NCBI RefSeq assembly: GCF_018320785.1
Contig: NC_054865.1
Coordinates: 39,931,398 to 39,995,397 of the forward strand
Origin: Cheilinus undulatus
Taxonomy: Eukaryota > Chordata > Actinopteri > Labriformes > Labridae
DNA length: 64,000 nt
Reading direction: 5' to 3'
Shown: positions 43,201 to 58,200 of the stretch, in pieces
Numbering within the stretch: the first letter of the stretch is position 1
Layout of the letters: each line of letters opens with the position of its first letter
The notes under the pieces: generated by a model
What the model was told of the DNA's origin: nothing
Databases searched by the model: none
Seen by the model: the letters and a program-made list of their open reading frames with translations, nothing else
Position numbers and translations under genes: made by a program

Positions 43201-46200
43201 ATTTTGCACATTTAATTTATAATGATAGTTGTCGCAGAATACAATAATCTATCACTGAAGCCCATGAGGCCTCTCTTAATTTGGTTTCTCCTCCATGTGA
43301 AGCTCTTGGAAAGGGATAATTTACCAAAACAATATTACCTGCTTTTTTTTTTTTTTTTTTTAACCTGTGAAACACCGGCTTTTTAAACAGCCAGAGAAAG
43401 ATTTTGTGCAAGAAAGCACACTTGTTCTGACAAATAAAAGCTGTCACAGTTAATTTTCGTTTTATCTTCAATAATTTCATGTAAGCATTTGCCTTGTTCA
43501 GTTTGGATGTGCATGCATGCTCCTATTTTCATGTTAAACTGGAATCATTCCACATAAATTTGCTTTGATAATTTACACTTCGTACTAGGAGACAGAAGGA
43601 TACTGGCATCCTGTAAACAATCAGATTAGTAAGTATTGCTTCAAGGGCTCTGTAATCAGCTGCAGTGTCACTGTTATTGCAAAATGGGGATTTGCCGTAA
43701 ACACATTGCAAAAGTCTAAATTTGTTGCATTACTAAAAAAAATGTGTTTTTAAAAAACTCATTCGGTTAAGTGGTGAAGTGGAATACATTTTTGGGATTA
43801 TTGTGGACTCAGGAGGGTGTGTTGCAAATAAATATTGTTCAAATAAAAAAGACAAATAGCAGACAAACAGACACTTCTGTGAGTTATATCTTAGATTCTC
43901 AAATCCACATTTCATGTCACACATTGCATATTCTACCCATTTAGGTCTTATTGTTTTGAAATCTGTCTTCGGTACCACAGGTATTTGTGAGTAAAAGTAA
44001 AGCTTCCTAAACATTGATCTCACATTGTTTGTCTACACTTTGTCACTGCAGGCATCTGGGCCACAGACCTCAGTTCCTGCCCCTTGAACACGGTTTTGAT
44101 GAATGGTTTGGAGCTCCAAACTGCCACTTTGGCCCCTACAACGACAGCACCACACCAAACATCCCTGTTTACAACAACTCTGAGATGGTTGGCAGGTACT
44201 CTCACACACCAGCACTCAGATATACATGACAGCAAACAGAAAAAATGGCTGAAAATCTATAAAATCCTCCTCTCTCCATGACTCAGAGGAATAGTGTGGC
44301 TGGCTGCTCCTGTGGATGAGCTGAGTGTCTCCCCTCCTCTTCTTTCTCTGTACCAGCTGTGCTTGTGTATTCCATTTTCCGCCCATTTGTTTTCCCCAAA
44401 ACAGCCATATGTGTATTCAGGGTCATTGGAACTGGCAGCCGGGCGTGTTTTTCGCTTAGCCGTGGGTTTAATCAGCGCTGCATACCTGGGCCCTGGACAG
44501 ATATACACACACACGTAGAAACGCATACGCAAAGACACACACACGCCCTCCAGAGACGGCAGGTTGTGTTGGCTGTACGCGAAGACACCTGGAGGAAGTG
44601 AAGCGTAAGAAAGAGAGATGCCTGTCACTGCTTCTCTGCTCGCCGCTCCACGCTTCAGCAACGCCTCATAACAGTTCCCTCTGCTCAACTCGCCTGAGAC
44701 TTCTCAAATCTGCTTTTCACAAAAATCTGCTGCAAACACATGCCACAGGAGGAAATTTACTGAAATCTATTGTTTTAATGGTATTATTTACAGATGTTTT
44801 TGTCAGTTTACGCAGATTGACAGCCTTGGTTTGCATGAGACATACCAAACGGTCAAAGACATTGAAGTGATATGGCATGATGTGATCACAGCTAATTTTC
44901 AAATATGGCAAATCTGTTCTAACTCATGATGAAGGTTTATGGAATTTATCTTGCTGACCCTGATGTTTTCCAGATTCTATGAGGAGTTTAAGATTGACAG
45001 GAAGACCGGCGAATCCAACCTCACACAGATCTACCTGCAGGTTAGTTAAGACTCTACCTAGTGTTACTTCTAAGCAAGTCCACCCATAGGGGATAAATGG
45101 GAGAGCAGTCTTTGGCCCAGCCAAATGGGGAGCCCATGGAGGTCAGGAGAATGATGGAGCATTGTAAAGTTAATCTATGATAACCATATTTTATATTTTA
45201 CCAGAATAATAACCAGTCTTATCAAAGCAACACAAACATTTTATTTATCTATGTATTTATGCTGTAGTATGGTTTAGCCTTTTTTCAAAATGTAAACCCC
45301 TTTTCTTAAAACAAAATTGCCCTTTTTTGTACTGTTAATGTAAACACTGATGTAACCCATTAGGAATGTTATGTCAGACTTCATGGCTAGGCTGATGTGC
45401 ACAAATGTCAGGATATAAGAGAATAAAATAGAAGGAACTGAAATACTATTAAGGAAAAAATTAATTTCATAACTGTAAACAGAGGCAGAAAAGCTGAAGA
45501 TTGGCTAAAAGTGGCAAAAATTGGTGAAAAAGAGATAAGTAGTTGCAGAGTGGCAAAAATGGGTTAACAGTGGCAAAAATGAGGAAATAGTAGCAAAATG
45601 GGCTGAGAAAGGCAAAAAGGAGTAAAAGTAGGGGGAAAAAAAGGAGAAAAGCAGTTAAAAATTAGCATTTGGTTACATAGGCAGCAATATGCAAAAAATG
45701 GCACAAATGGGTGGAAAGTGGCAAAAAGTCAGCAAAATGTGCGTCTAAAGTAGTTCAAATTTAGATGGTGAAAAGCAGTTAAAAAGTGGTAACAGTGGGT
45801 TACAGAGGCAACAACATACAAAAAGCAGCAAAAATGGGTTACAAGTGGCAAAAAGTAAACAAAATGTGCATCTGAAGTCGTAAAAATCGGTTAAAAGTGA
45901 ATTGAATTGATTAAAGGAGGCAAAAATGAGATAACAGTGTTAGGAAAAAATGTTGTAAAAAATGGGCAGAAACAATGATGAAAAGGACATGAGTAAGGAA
46001 TTTGAACATCAGAGCCCAATGATAGTTTGACACACTTTTCAGCTCTACAGTGAGGTAACTGTTGGCCATGACGCTAGCACCAGTGCTACTGATCCAACAC
46101 ATATGCATCGATATCATCAATAAATCACAACTTGGGATCCCCTCTGCTGCCTAGATCCATATTATCCGTCATAGATCCGTCATATTTATTTTCCAAAAAG

Positions 46201-49200
46201 GAAGGCAAGCAAACAAAAGAACGTGCTATTTCTGTTGGGCTGGTTAAAAAAAAAAAAAAAAAAAAAAAAAGGCCTAACCCGGTGCATGCTGGTCCTCTAC
46301 CTACCTAAGTACCTACAGTATGTCTCCTCAGGTGCCTACAACGTTACCCAGTCAATCCAGCTAAACTAAATTACCCTCAATTTCATATAATGGAAAACAA
46401 AAATTACAGAACAACGTAGCAAATTGAATCAAACTAAATGCAAAACTATTCATACAGTAAATAGCTCTTACACTCTGGACACAAACAGTGCATACTATCA
46501 CAATTAAAATTATCTTTAAAGGAGCCATCCCTACAATGTGAACAATGTATCAGAGCAATTCTATGTGTTTTGCATTAACTTTAAGGGATGGGTCTTCTTG
46601 AAAAGCCTGCAGCAACAACACATAAGACAGGAGGGATAGAGGAAGAGAAAGAGAGTCAGTGCATAGCTGCAGCCTGCAGTAGCAGACAGAGTTTCACCAC
46701 TGCCTTCTCCAGAATGCTGGGTCTTGTTTTAAGACCCACAGAGCATGCCAGGCCTTTTGCATCTAATCTGACGTCCAAAACTTTCCCCATCATTCACAAT
46801 CCTCTTGAAGCTGTGGCATCTACAACCAGAACAGTATCTCCAGGAGTGAGGCTCCTTCTTGGCCATGTCTAGTTTTGCCTCTCCTGCATACTTTGCATTC
46901 TGGATCTTGTTCTGTCTCTGAAAGATGAACACTCTTTCCAAACTTCTGCTCTTTAAACCAACTAAAAGCCAATGCAGTCTTTTAATGAAGGCCAGCAACA
47001 AAGTTCTTACAAATGTAGAGAATTTTTCAAAGCACCAAACTCTAGATCCTGGTCTCTCAGACTTTCCACGTAGATCTTTAACTGCAGCTGTGCACTAGGT
47101 CTAATAAACCGATCTTTCTTTGCACCTTTAGTTTTCAATATGAGCAACAAATCCGACTGTAGCAAATATTTTTTAAACTTGCATAGTTTGAGTGTTACGC
47201 TTGTTCCTGCCAGTTTAATGTCATTTGAGGATAAAAGACAAAATATGAATCAAAAATGCATCATTATAAAGTAATAAATTCAATTCAGATATAGTAGAAT
47301 GAATAGTAGAATCTACTAAATTTGTTGGGATAATACAGTCTCATTTAGAATTGAAAGTCAAAGAGAAGAGATGTGTTTCAACTGTAATTCAAAATGCTCA
47401 GTTGTTGGGGCAAATTCAATATCAAGAGGTACGTTGTTCCTCATTTTCAGGGCAGCTACAGCAAAAGCTCCATCACCCCTGGTTTTTAGCTCTGTTTTGG
47501 GCACATCCATGAGTTGGCTGACCTTAGTGCTCAGGCTGGAGCGTGAACGTGAAGTAATGCAAACAAGTAAGCAGTTGCCAAACGATGAAGAGCTTTAATA
47601 CGGTAGCTAACAGAAAAATCTTCAATGCGGTCCTGTAGGGAACAGGAAGCTAGAGTAGAGGGATCATCACTGGGGTAATGTGGTCCCTCTTTTTTGTGCC
47701 TGGTAGGAGGCAGCTGCATTTTAAACTAGCTGCAAATGCTGGACTGAGATATGGTCCAAGCCCACATACAAAGAGTTAACAATAGTTAAGTCTAGATTTT
47801 ACAAGTGCATGTACCACCCTCTCTAAATCTTTGAAGGCAGATACAACTTTACTTGAAAATTAACACCAAGACTCTTGGCAGAGGAATGTACAAGCAAAAG
47901 GACAAAGTGCGCTTGCTAACAGATCAGGCTGACTAAACACGATGACTCCAGACTTGCTGTCATTCAGATTTAGAAAACTCAAGGTCACCCATGTTTTAAC
48001 ACCTCAAGAGAGTCAAATAAAAGCCGTAGGGTACCCCTATTTTTAAGTTTCAGTGGCATGTAGATTTTAACATCATCTGCAAAACAGTAGAAGGAGACAT
48101 TGTATTTTTGGAAAACAGACCCCAGAGGCAACATCTATGAACAAATAGAACACAGAGCCTTGTGGGACACCACTTGTAAGAGCAGCTGTCCCAGATGAGG
48201 AAAAATCCTGAGGATGAACAGGGAAGGTCCTATCTGTTAGGGGTGACTGGAATTACTTCAGCGCAGTCCCCTTAATTCTTACACATGTCTACAAATGAGC
48301 TGACAGGGTCAACAGTATCATCAACAGTATCAAGTACCAGAACAGCAGCTTCTCCCGAGTCTACGGTTAAAATCAGAACAATTTAATAGTTTCAGTGCTA
48401 TGATGAGGCTTAAACCAGACTGGAACTTTTCATATAAATCATGATGAATTAAAAAAAACCCTTTAACTGAGCCATTACAACTTTCTCCAATACTTTAGAC
48501 AGGAAAGGCATACAAGTCTGATATATGACTCCCTCCCCTGTGTGTTTCCTTCCCAGACTTTGGTCTATCACTTTGATTGACTGAAATCTGTTTCTGCTAG
48601 CTTAAATGTGGGTAAAATGAAGTAATATCAAATTAATAGTAGTTGACTTTTCTCACTGAATTTGGGTGGGTAGACCTAGCTTTCTCTGTTAACATCAAAG
48701 GTAATCTTTACTTAGGAAAGGTTGGTGACCATTGGTAGCTAAATTTAATTTTACAGAGTGGTTCCTAGAGGCAGAAGAAGACTATCATAGTCAAAATACA
48801 AGTACTGTTCTAAAACTCTGCTCAAATAAAAGTAGTTGATTCAGAGTTTACGCAAAGTACTGAGTACTGAGTAGCTACTTTTGATACCTAAGGAACTTGT
48901 ACAGTGAAATTAGATTTCCCTCATGCACAAGAACAACAAGAGAAAATGAATCTCCAACCTGGTAGTTTATTATAAGGTGTACCTTAAGCTTAAGTCAATG
49001 CAACAGCTGTTTCAGATTGAAATGTAGAATAATTCTCTCAGTGTGCTACAGACTGGCATGTATAGTCAAAGCCAAACCACTGGCTGGTTTCCCATGGTTA
49101 GCAAAAAACTTGAACTTGCTTGTTTTGGGTCATAGTGCTTATTTTTTACTCAGTAATTGATGCTTTTAAAATGTAATGAAGAGCAAAACTTCCCCCAAAA

Positions 49201-52200
49201 TATACTAAAGTAGAAGTAAAATGATTGATTTAAGAACCTACTTAAAAAAGTACAAGTCCACAAAAAGCTACTCAATTACAGTCATTTGAGTAAATGTAAT
49301 TTGTTACTTTCCATCCCTGGTTGGTTCTAATATTTACTTTGTCCTAAATTTTCAACATTCTAAAATAGATTCAGCATTTCTCTCCAACAGTCTAGATAAC
49401 ATCGACACACTGAAACCATGACCGGGGTGTGAATTGCAGGTCTAACAGCAGTGAGCGCAATACCTTCTCCAAAAGAAGAACTAAAGAAAAAAGACGTTTT
49501 TTGTTATCAAGCTTGACATCTGCACTGTCAGCCAGTCTTTTGAAAATTCTTCTGAAAGTGTCCTAACACTGTCACACCTTTGCCCTTTATAGGAAGCTGT
49601 AGAGTTCATTTACCGCCAGACTGCAGCTCAGAGGCCTTTCTTCCTCTACTGGACACCTGATGCAACTCATGCTCCTGTCTACGCTTCCAAACGCTTCCTG
49701 GGGAAGAGTCAGCGGGGCCGGTACACCACATCCCTCAACAATTTCCACAATTCTGGAGATGCGTCAGCCTAAACATGTTTTTATTTCATGATGAATGTTT
49801 ACCTGTAGGTATGGTGATGCAGTGATGGAGCTCGACGACAGTGTCGGTCAGATCTTGTCTCACCTGAAAAGTTTGGGTGTGGATGATAATACCTTCGTCT
49901 TCTTCACTTCAGACAATGGAGCTGCTGTCAGTTCAGGCCCACATGAAAGTAGGGATCTGAATTAGTTGCACACGCTCATAAAAAGCTTTCTACACACAGG
50001 CTCTGCAAATCTAGAACTAAATTGACCCATGCTTCTCTGTTTCTTACGCCTCAGGTGGCAGCAATGGGCCTTTCCTCTGTGGAAAGCAGACCACCTTTGA
50101 AGGAGGGCTGAGGGAGCCTGGCATCGCCTGGTGGCCTGGACACATCAAAGAGGGCAAGGTGAGACTACCCCTGTGATTTGCAGCATTTAAAAATAAACAC
50201 TCAGAAAGCCCCCCCAAATAATCAGTCCCATAATCCCTGAAGTCTGGATTTAATTTCAACATTCAGAGCCCGTGTTTTTTAGTCTTTGGAACATTGTTGC
50301 TCCCTAATATTCTTCCTATCAACAGGTTCAAGGAGCTGACATGTTGTCTGTAAAGCTGCAGGGGATATAAAGCACTGTAAAGCAGGTTTATAGTAAAGGA
50401 ATAATAATTGCACTAATCCTCTCTTTTGAATGATTGTTGCTATTTGTTTCATGTGTGTATCATTTCCCCCTTTACATTTACACACTCTGATCTGCTGCCG
50501 CTGTTAATCTCAACTTTGTTAAACTTCTATGGATTGATTTAACTCCCCAAACAGCAAAGATAAACTGTGCAATTGTGGCCACGAAGCGTGTGGGCGCTTA
50601 TTCCTCTGTTTCCTCAAATATTTTTGGCTGGAATTAATGCCCCAAAACTCTCTCACTCACTCTCTCACCCCTCTCCCCAATTTAACCCCCCACCCACACC
50701 GTGATCCTCTAAGCCTGTGCGTTCTGCAAATGACTTTTAATTGTATTAGGGGCAGCTGTGACACGGGGCTGTGACGCAGAGGGATTTGGTGGAGGAGCGA
50801 GCGGAGGCTGCAGTCTGCAGTAAGCCTTGCCCCTGGCTCATCTCACAGGGGTGTGCTGGGGCCTGATAGCACAGCGGAGCAGCGAGGGAGAGGGGGATTG
50901 GGAGCGTCTTAAGCGGCTAATCTGTTTGTGTGTTTGCTGAGGTTGGATTGAGCTGTAATGAGGACTTCAGTATCTGAATATGCCAGGCGCTCAGGATAAA
51001 GGAACGGAGGGGTGGAGGAAGTGGAGGGGAGGGGGGGTACAGGGAAGGAAGCAAGGAAGAAGTAAAAGAGAAAAGGAGAAAGAGGGGTGCTAAAGACTCT
51101 GGCATTGCCACACTGCCAAGAGCATTTATGTACTCACAAGGCTTTGCTGCACCTGCACCACATTATAATTGACCAAGGTGTCGGTGTATACATGTGACAT
51201 TTTTTATTTGATTCTACAGACATACGTAGGCTTCTTAAATGTATGTTGGATTAGTTTAACGTCACTGAAAGCTTTCTAGGTTTTGCAAAGACACAGAGAT
51301 GTAAATAAGACCACTAACAATGCAGAACATCTTCAAACACCTACATGCCTGTGTGTATTACAGTTGCAGCTGTGAGCACAAGGGTCGATAGATCCTCCCC
51401 AAAGCTCTCTAGGGGTCGTGATGACAAAGCAGCATTGTTGAAGCTTCTGTACTTTCAAGCTTTGGATTTATCACTCAATGCTGTTCAGGAGAGAGAGGAC
51501 AGAGCAGACACAGGGATGCCCCATCTCTTGTTTTGTGTTCTTCTGAAATCTCTGTTGATCTGTGCATTGAAAAGTCCATAAGCTCTTTGAGCTGCAAAAA
51601 AAGCTGGAGACAACAAACAGCCGTCCAGGCTTTTGTTGGAGAGGGATATCTGCAGGTTTATTGTTCCAACAGATGCATCTTTATGGTATTAAGATGTTGA
51701 GACAAGTTTGAGGAGGGACTTGAAATAGAGAGACTACTTCAGTGTGCATTTCTACATGTCTAACAGACAACAAGGAGCTTTTATTAGCTGTTAAAGGTCA
51801 TGTGAGGAACTTCTGGTTCATGTTGGTTTTTGGCAAGAGGTTTCCACAAGTGCCAGCTGTCAGCGAAACAGTTGACTGGTCACTTGATTACAGCCAGCTA
51901 CTTTTTTCCTACTGCTGACTTTATAAAACAGCAAAACTAACAATGCGTGACTTGCTTTACCTGTACAGTTAAGATTCACTTTAACAGTGTGGAAAACTAA
52001 TCATACTCTGGCGAAATCACACACTTCGTGTTTAGCTGTTATGCAAGATTTATGCTTCTTCATTTAATGGTGATGGATAATATTTAAAGTGGTAAACACA
52101 TGTCTCTAACCACTCATTTTTTAGATGATCATGTGAAAAACAACATCCAATCTTGCAAAAATTTAAACTTTATAGACAAAGTAGCAGAATTTTGGTTGAT

Positions 52201-55200
52201 AGTTGGTTAATAACTTTGTGTTTTCTTTTTAAACATTTGAATTCCTACCACAAATTGTCAAATATTCACCAGATTACAGGGAATTAAGTGTAAGATGCTT
52301 AGAATTTCTTTTAGGAGGACCTCAAGATGCCTCCTTAGGAACTTTGTTAAATGAACCAGGAAGGGCAAGCTTTCAGACTGTCCTAGCTGGCCACCTTTTC
52401 CCCACAGGCTGACCACTGCTGACCTTGCAAAGCCAGTGGACCTGCCAGATTGCATGTCTGTCATCAGGTGGATCCTTCTTGCAAAGTTCCAGTCTGAAAA
52501 GAATGGGCCAGTCATCACTGCAGAGAAGAAGGCAGTAGCTAAGGGTGTGGTTCAGTTGTACTGCAAGCCTGCAAACAGAGGCTGCCTGTGAAGAGATAAG
52601 CACAGAAGCAGCTATAATGGCAGTTTTATGAGAACTGGCTGATTTTCTTTATTACAAGAAAGGTATACAACTGTACTGAAAGCTTTTCTTGGTGGTGTTT
52701 TAGATGTTTGTGCTTTCCTCCTGACCCACTTTGGCGAGAGTTGAATTTACCAACTGGCTCCACTGATGGTCAACAGTGACAGTGGCTGCCTGTCAAGTTC
52801 TCATTATGTAGTTTATTCCCTTGGGCAGCACATACGCTTTTATCACTCTGAGTGGCATTTAATGAATGTGACATACAGAACATTTGTCCAATAACCTTCC
52901 AAGATTGTTTTCCCCTAAAACTGTTTATGGGCTGTTTCCAGGATTCATATCACTAACATCGGGCCATAACCTGCTATCTCCAAAATCACCAATTTTTCAG
53001 GGAATAAAAACAATGCTGCACTTTTCAAATAATTTAACACTGAATGGTCATATACAGCATCTTTCTGACACTTTTATTGGTTGAAAAATTGTAAAAATCC
53101 AACTATAGGTGTAAAGGGGGACCAATAGCATTGATTTATGAAAAAGTATTTAAATCATGAATAATGAAGATAGGAGGTTAAGGCCCATACCAGCAATATG
53201 AAATACAGTACCTGTAAAAAATAATCACCCCTTGGATGTTTTACCGTTTTATTGATTCTATGAATCAATCAGGGTCAATACAATTTGGCTTTTTGACAAA
53301 AAAGTACAAAAAACCTCTAATGTCAAAGTGAAAACAGATTTATACAAAATAATGTCAACTGAATGAAAATATGTTATGTAAAATTAGTGACTGCATCAAT
53401 ATTTACCCACTTCATTGTGACTGACCTACTTCAACAGAGGTCCAGCCAGTTGGTGCTAGTAGTCTCACATTTAGTGAAATGGGGATCACCTGAGTGTAGT
53501 GAATGTGTCTTAAGTGATTGTAGTATAAAGACACCTGTGTCTATAAGGTCCAGTCACTATTAATCAGTATTCCTGGCTACCTTCACAAAATCAAGACAGA
53601 AGAACACTCCACACAACTCAGAGAAAAAGTTATTGAAAAGTATAAGTCAGTGGATGGATACAAAAAAAAATCAGAAGCACTAAATACCCTCTAGAGTATC
53701 AAGAAATGGAGGGAATATGGCACATGTAAATCTGCTTAGATCAGGGCATCCTCACAAACTGAGACCGTGCAAGCCTAATTATATTGACCATGATTGATTT
53801 ATAAAATCAATAAAAGGTTAAAATCATTCCAAGGGGGTGAATACTGTTTATAGGCACTGTATATCCCACACAGTGGTTATGTGAAACTGTCTGGGATGTC
53901 ACTTCATAGCGTATGTCTGTGGAAAACCCTGATTTTGCCTGTTGGCAAAGCAGTACCTCTCACATCCCTGCTGATCCGGTCCCTAACATGTAGATTTTTT
54001 TTTAAATTAAAAATCTCCATCTTTCTTTTAACAGGTAAACATGTTAGCCATCATGAATCTATGCTGTGAAAAATGTCATCTTGACTCCAACCCAATAGCA
54101 GAGTTTACAGGCCATATAACAATGATCAGTCTTGTCACTAATGGTCACATTTGTCTTTGTTAGTTATATAGAGGCATCACTATTCATATCCCTTCATTTC
54201 ATGACCAGCTAAACTCCTCACAGGAGCTTTAAATTTAATTTGTAAATGCGCAGGAGATTATCAATAAGTCATCCGTTCATATTCAGTCAGATGTATTGGA
54301 ATGAAGCAGCACGGCTGCAGGTGCAGATTCAGCATTCTCCCAGTGCTGAAGTGGGGGAGAGGGGGGGCCAGGATGATGATGAGGGGTGGTGTTGGCTGTA
54401 GGAACAACGATGGGGAGGTAGGCTGGGGTGGGGGAGTGTTGGCCTCACAATGTTGTCGAGCGTCACAATCCCTTTTGTTGTGTTTTATCAGGCAGCAGAC
54501 ACACAGGCAGAGTGGCAGAGACCGGGATGGAAGCACTGCCTCCTCAGATAACCAACATCAGCACTCACTACACAGAAAGAAACAAGAGAAAGAGTGGGGG
54601 GAAAGAGAATGTGGCTTTAATAGAGAGTGATGAGTCGGTCAAAAGAAAGGGAAGAACAAAGGGTGAAGAAAGAATGAAGTTCAGTGTGGACTGAGAAAGA
54701 GGGCAGAAGTTTGAGAGTGAAAGTTTGAGTTTTGGTCTTCAAGTTATTACCAACTAAATGTCAGTTTTGCTTCCTCTTGTGTCCTTTTGTCCTGTCTTAT
54801 TTAGTGGTTTGTGTGTCTATGTGAGGGGGACTTTAAAAAAAAATGAAGTGATGGTCTAAATCTGTTAGTGTTTGTGTGTGTGCGAGAAAGAGTGTCTGGA
54901 TGTGCAGATAGATCATGGAATGCATTGCAAAGGCTTTTCTGTGGCTAGTTCTGTGGATACAGAAGAAAAGGGAATTCATTTCAGTGCTTAGAAAAAGCTT
55001 GTGTGTGTGAGTGTGTGTATGCGTGCAGGCTGTCGATAGGAGCACAGCGGCACATGGCGGTGCAGCTGCAGAGGCCTGATAGCACTATCTGATTGAGAGC
55101 GTGCCGTCTCCCTCTAAGGCTCGCTCAGGAGAGAATGGAACGGAAGATCAAGGATGACAGCGAAAAAATGGCATTTTATCTGAAAATAGTTCAAAGTTTA

Positions 55201-58200
55201 TAAATAAAATAAAGCTTTTCACTGGGACTGGGAGAAGGAGATAAAACACCAGCTCGCTCCAGCTCCAGCCGCCTGCTTGCCCGGGCCTCGTCCTTTCCTT
55301 ACTTCCTCTCCTCTTTTTCTCTGCGCCTCCTTTTTGCTTTCCATGCTAAAAAACTCATTTAGAAAGTGAGGCATTTGGGAGGTTTTTATAAAAAAAACCT
55401 GGAAGCAGAGATTACAGAGGAGACTGAAGAAATGCACCTACTTTCTACATGTGTAAACACAAATGTCCTATCATGACTATGCATTGTTACCTTGTTTACA
55501 TTCATAAACACCTGCTCTTTTTGAACAAACATACATTAAAAGTGCCTACTTATGGTATTCCCAATGGAAAAATCCTCTTTTCCTGTTTCATGAACTTATT
55601 TGACCCCTTTTTTTTTACTAGTTTTAAACTCCTGAGCATTAACAGAAGCAGCATGCTGTATATATGCCAAGGACCAATTAGGACAAATTAATTTGAGTCA
55701 GTAAGATGTTGTTTGTTCTCATTTCTTCAAAGTTCCTCAGATTCTCACCTCACTGATTTTGTGAAAAAAATTGCTATTCTGAGGATAGCTGTTGTATATT
55801 TAAGTTGTTTCTTCTCTCTCAGGTGAATTTCCAACTGGCCAATGTGATGGACCTTTTCACCACCAGTCTGGCTCTTGCTGGCGTCACCCCTCCTGACGAC
55901 AGAATCTTTGATGGACTGGATCTGACACCAGCGCTGCTAAATGGCTCACAGACACTCAAAAGCAGGTGGGTGCATTTGAACTGTTATAGGATCCTTTGTT
56001 CAGGTTCATGATACATCCCTGAGTGGGGCAACACAGGTAGTTAAAGCAAGCAGAGTGAAAAAAGGCTGCAAAGTTTTTTCTAGGTGAGACTGCTGGACCA
56101 CTCCCTTAATTCAGAAACAGTTATTGAAATGTTTGCGTGTGAAGTTTTATACTCTTTGTTAAATTTGAGTCCTATTGAATTAAATGATACTTATTTCATG
56201 GAATTATACACTGCAGAAACTTAATTTTTCACGTTTTTGTCTAATTTTCTAGTCAAAATAAAAACTACACTTAATCAAATCCCCATTCCCTAGATATGAT
56301 TAAATCAACATATTACTTCAAGTGATATTGTACTTTTGCCAGTATACTATATCACCTTCACCTTCAACAGACCCAGGTTCTGTACATACTAGCATGAGGT
56401 AGTGACAACAATGATGCTACCTACCTTGCATTATTGCCCCATCTTCCCCACTGCCCCTCAGTCCAATGTTGTGTAGACTAACGGGCAGCAGAAGCCAGGA
56501 CATCACTGGTCAAGCAGGCTCCTTGCACATCTTTGGGGGAGGCTGGAGTCCCAGAGACACCCCCTTACATGCTAGCTCTCATAGTCCACAATATTGGCTG
56601 TCTCTCAACCAGATGGTCAGGGGTTCAATCATCAGCTTAGTCAAATGCAAATGTGTCCTTGGGAAAGACCCTTAACCCTACACTGCTCCCACTGCTGTGT
56701 CAGTGGCATGTGCATATGTATGGATGCATATGAGTAGAATTAGTCTCGACACGGCTGGATATTCAGTTTGTTTGCATGTTAACATGTCAGGGCGTCAGAC
56801 CTCCTGTGTGTGTTCCATGTCTCATGCGCCAAATACACGCGGCTCAGGTGCGGAGAATTTAGGGAATCGAGGTCTCGCCTATTTTTTTTCTGCATGCCGG
56901 GCATGGTTATAGGCCAAAACAGACAGGAAAGTCTGTCCATAGTTTGTACAGAATGCTTTTATTTTGAAGGGATTTTGAGATTTATTGAGGTCAATCTTAT
57001 AGAGAATGACAGGGTTGTGACAGCAAGCAAACTTGCGCCTAGTGTGAAAGCAGCACCGGCAGAAACAGGAGCAGACAGGCGCAGCACACTTGCACAGCAA
57101 CACACAGCCAGTCTGAACAGGATTTAATGTATCATTTCAGTCTGAAAAACTCACAGATGGGCCCCAGTTTAGCTCAGTTGGTAGAGTGGGTGCCCCTAAA
57201 CAGAGGCTAGAGTCCTCATCGACAGGTTGTGGGATTGACTCCTGTCTATTCTTATCTAATAAAAGCAATGGTCCCAAATCTTAATTAAAAAAGCCCCTCA
57301 CATACAGCTTATTGGACACGTCAAACGTCATGCGTACCTTGTGAAATCAAACATTCACTTTATATTACTCCCTTGTTTCCTTTTGAATCCATAACAATTC
57401 CCCTTTTCCTTGGTTTATTCCATAACCTTAAATTTACTCAAAGTCCCTCATTTTCTTTCATAATAAAAGCAATTCTATATCCAAACAAGAAGTTGTTTAG
57501 CCTGAGTTTAAGATGGTACAAAAATCCAAAATTAGACAAAAAAAGTTTTAAATGGAAAAAAGTGGAATTTTCAAAATGTGAGAGTATTCATGAATAACTA
57601 CAGAAATTCTGAGATTACTTGAGTTTGCAAATTTTAATTTTTGGACAGCCCTAGTGGCCTTACCACTCTACATAACAGCCTTCAAGATCAGTGTAAGTAG
57701 TCAGATGGTCATTCCAGCTCAAACAGCATCACTGCAGGTGGAAGACCTTTGCTGCATTGGCGGGTGTTTTTAACGCTTTCAAGGTCACTCATTGAAATAC
57801 TTTGAATTTCAAAATTTTAGCCCTAATATCACTATCATTATAATTATTGGTGGACTTCCCAATACTTTTTAAAATTTGTCACTTTTTAATATACTTTACA
57901 TTATTATGGTGAAAATCAAGGTGACTGAAGTGACCATATATGGTTCCCTGCCCCATATAGGGTAAAATATGATATGCAACTCAGGCCTTTTTTTTTCTTT
58001 GTATACCTTGATATATGATGTTTACCTGCACTTGTCAAGTGAATGTGGTGTCTGTGATTAGATGTTATTTACCAAAATTAGACAAAAACCCTTGCATAGC
58101 ACATTGTGATAAGTTGCTGTGATTCTAAGACTTCCCCTGTAGTCACACTATAACATCAAATTTTGTTTCATGCAAAACACCTTACAGAACCAATGTCATA

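Larger units (their letters stand above)
45041..49592. other. galns intron 6 (4.6 kb), repeat-rich
   Basis: Contains the reversed copy of repeat family A, a 25-base poly(A) run (46246-46270) and a minus-strand L2-type LINE remnant. No exon of another gene was seen. Confidence 0.7.
50159..55822. other. galns intron 9 (5.7 kb)
   Basis: Holds two GC-richer single-copy blocks (50740-50960, 55020-55140), a nonautonomous Tc1 at 53204-53864 and G-rich simple sequence at 54345-54440. No exon was found. Confidence 0.65.

Noticed and set aside
46729..47001. 90-codon minus-strand frame near the LINE remnant
   Set aside because: No recognisable domain; probably part of the adjacent L2-type insertion.
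57163..57275. tRNA gene
   Set aside because: A and B boxes are present but the acceptor and T stems do not pair well and a SINE-like tail follows; SINE is the better call.
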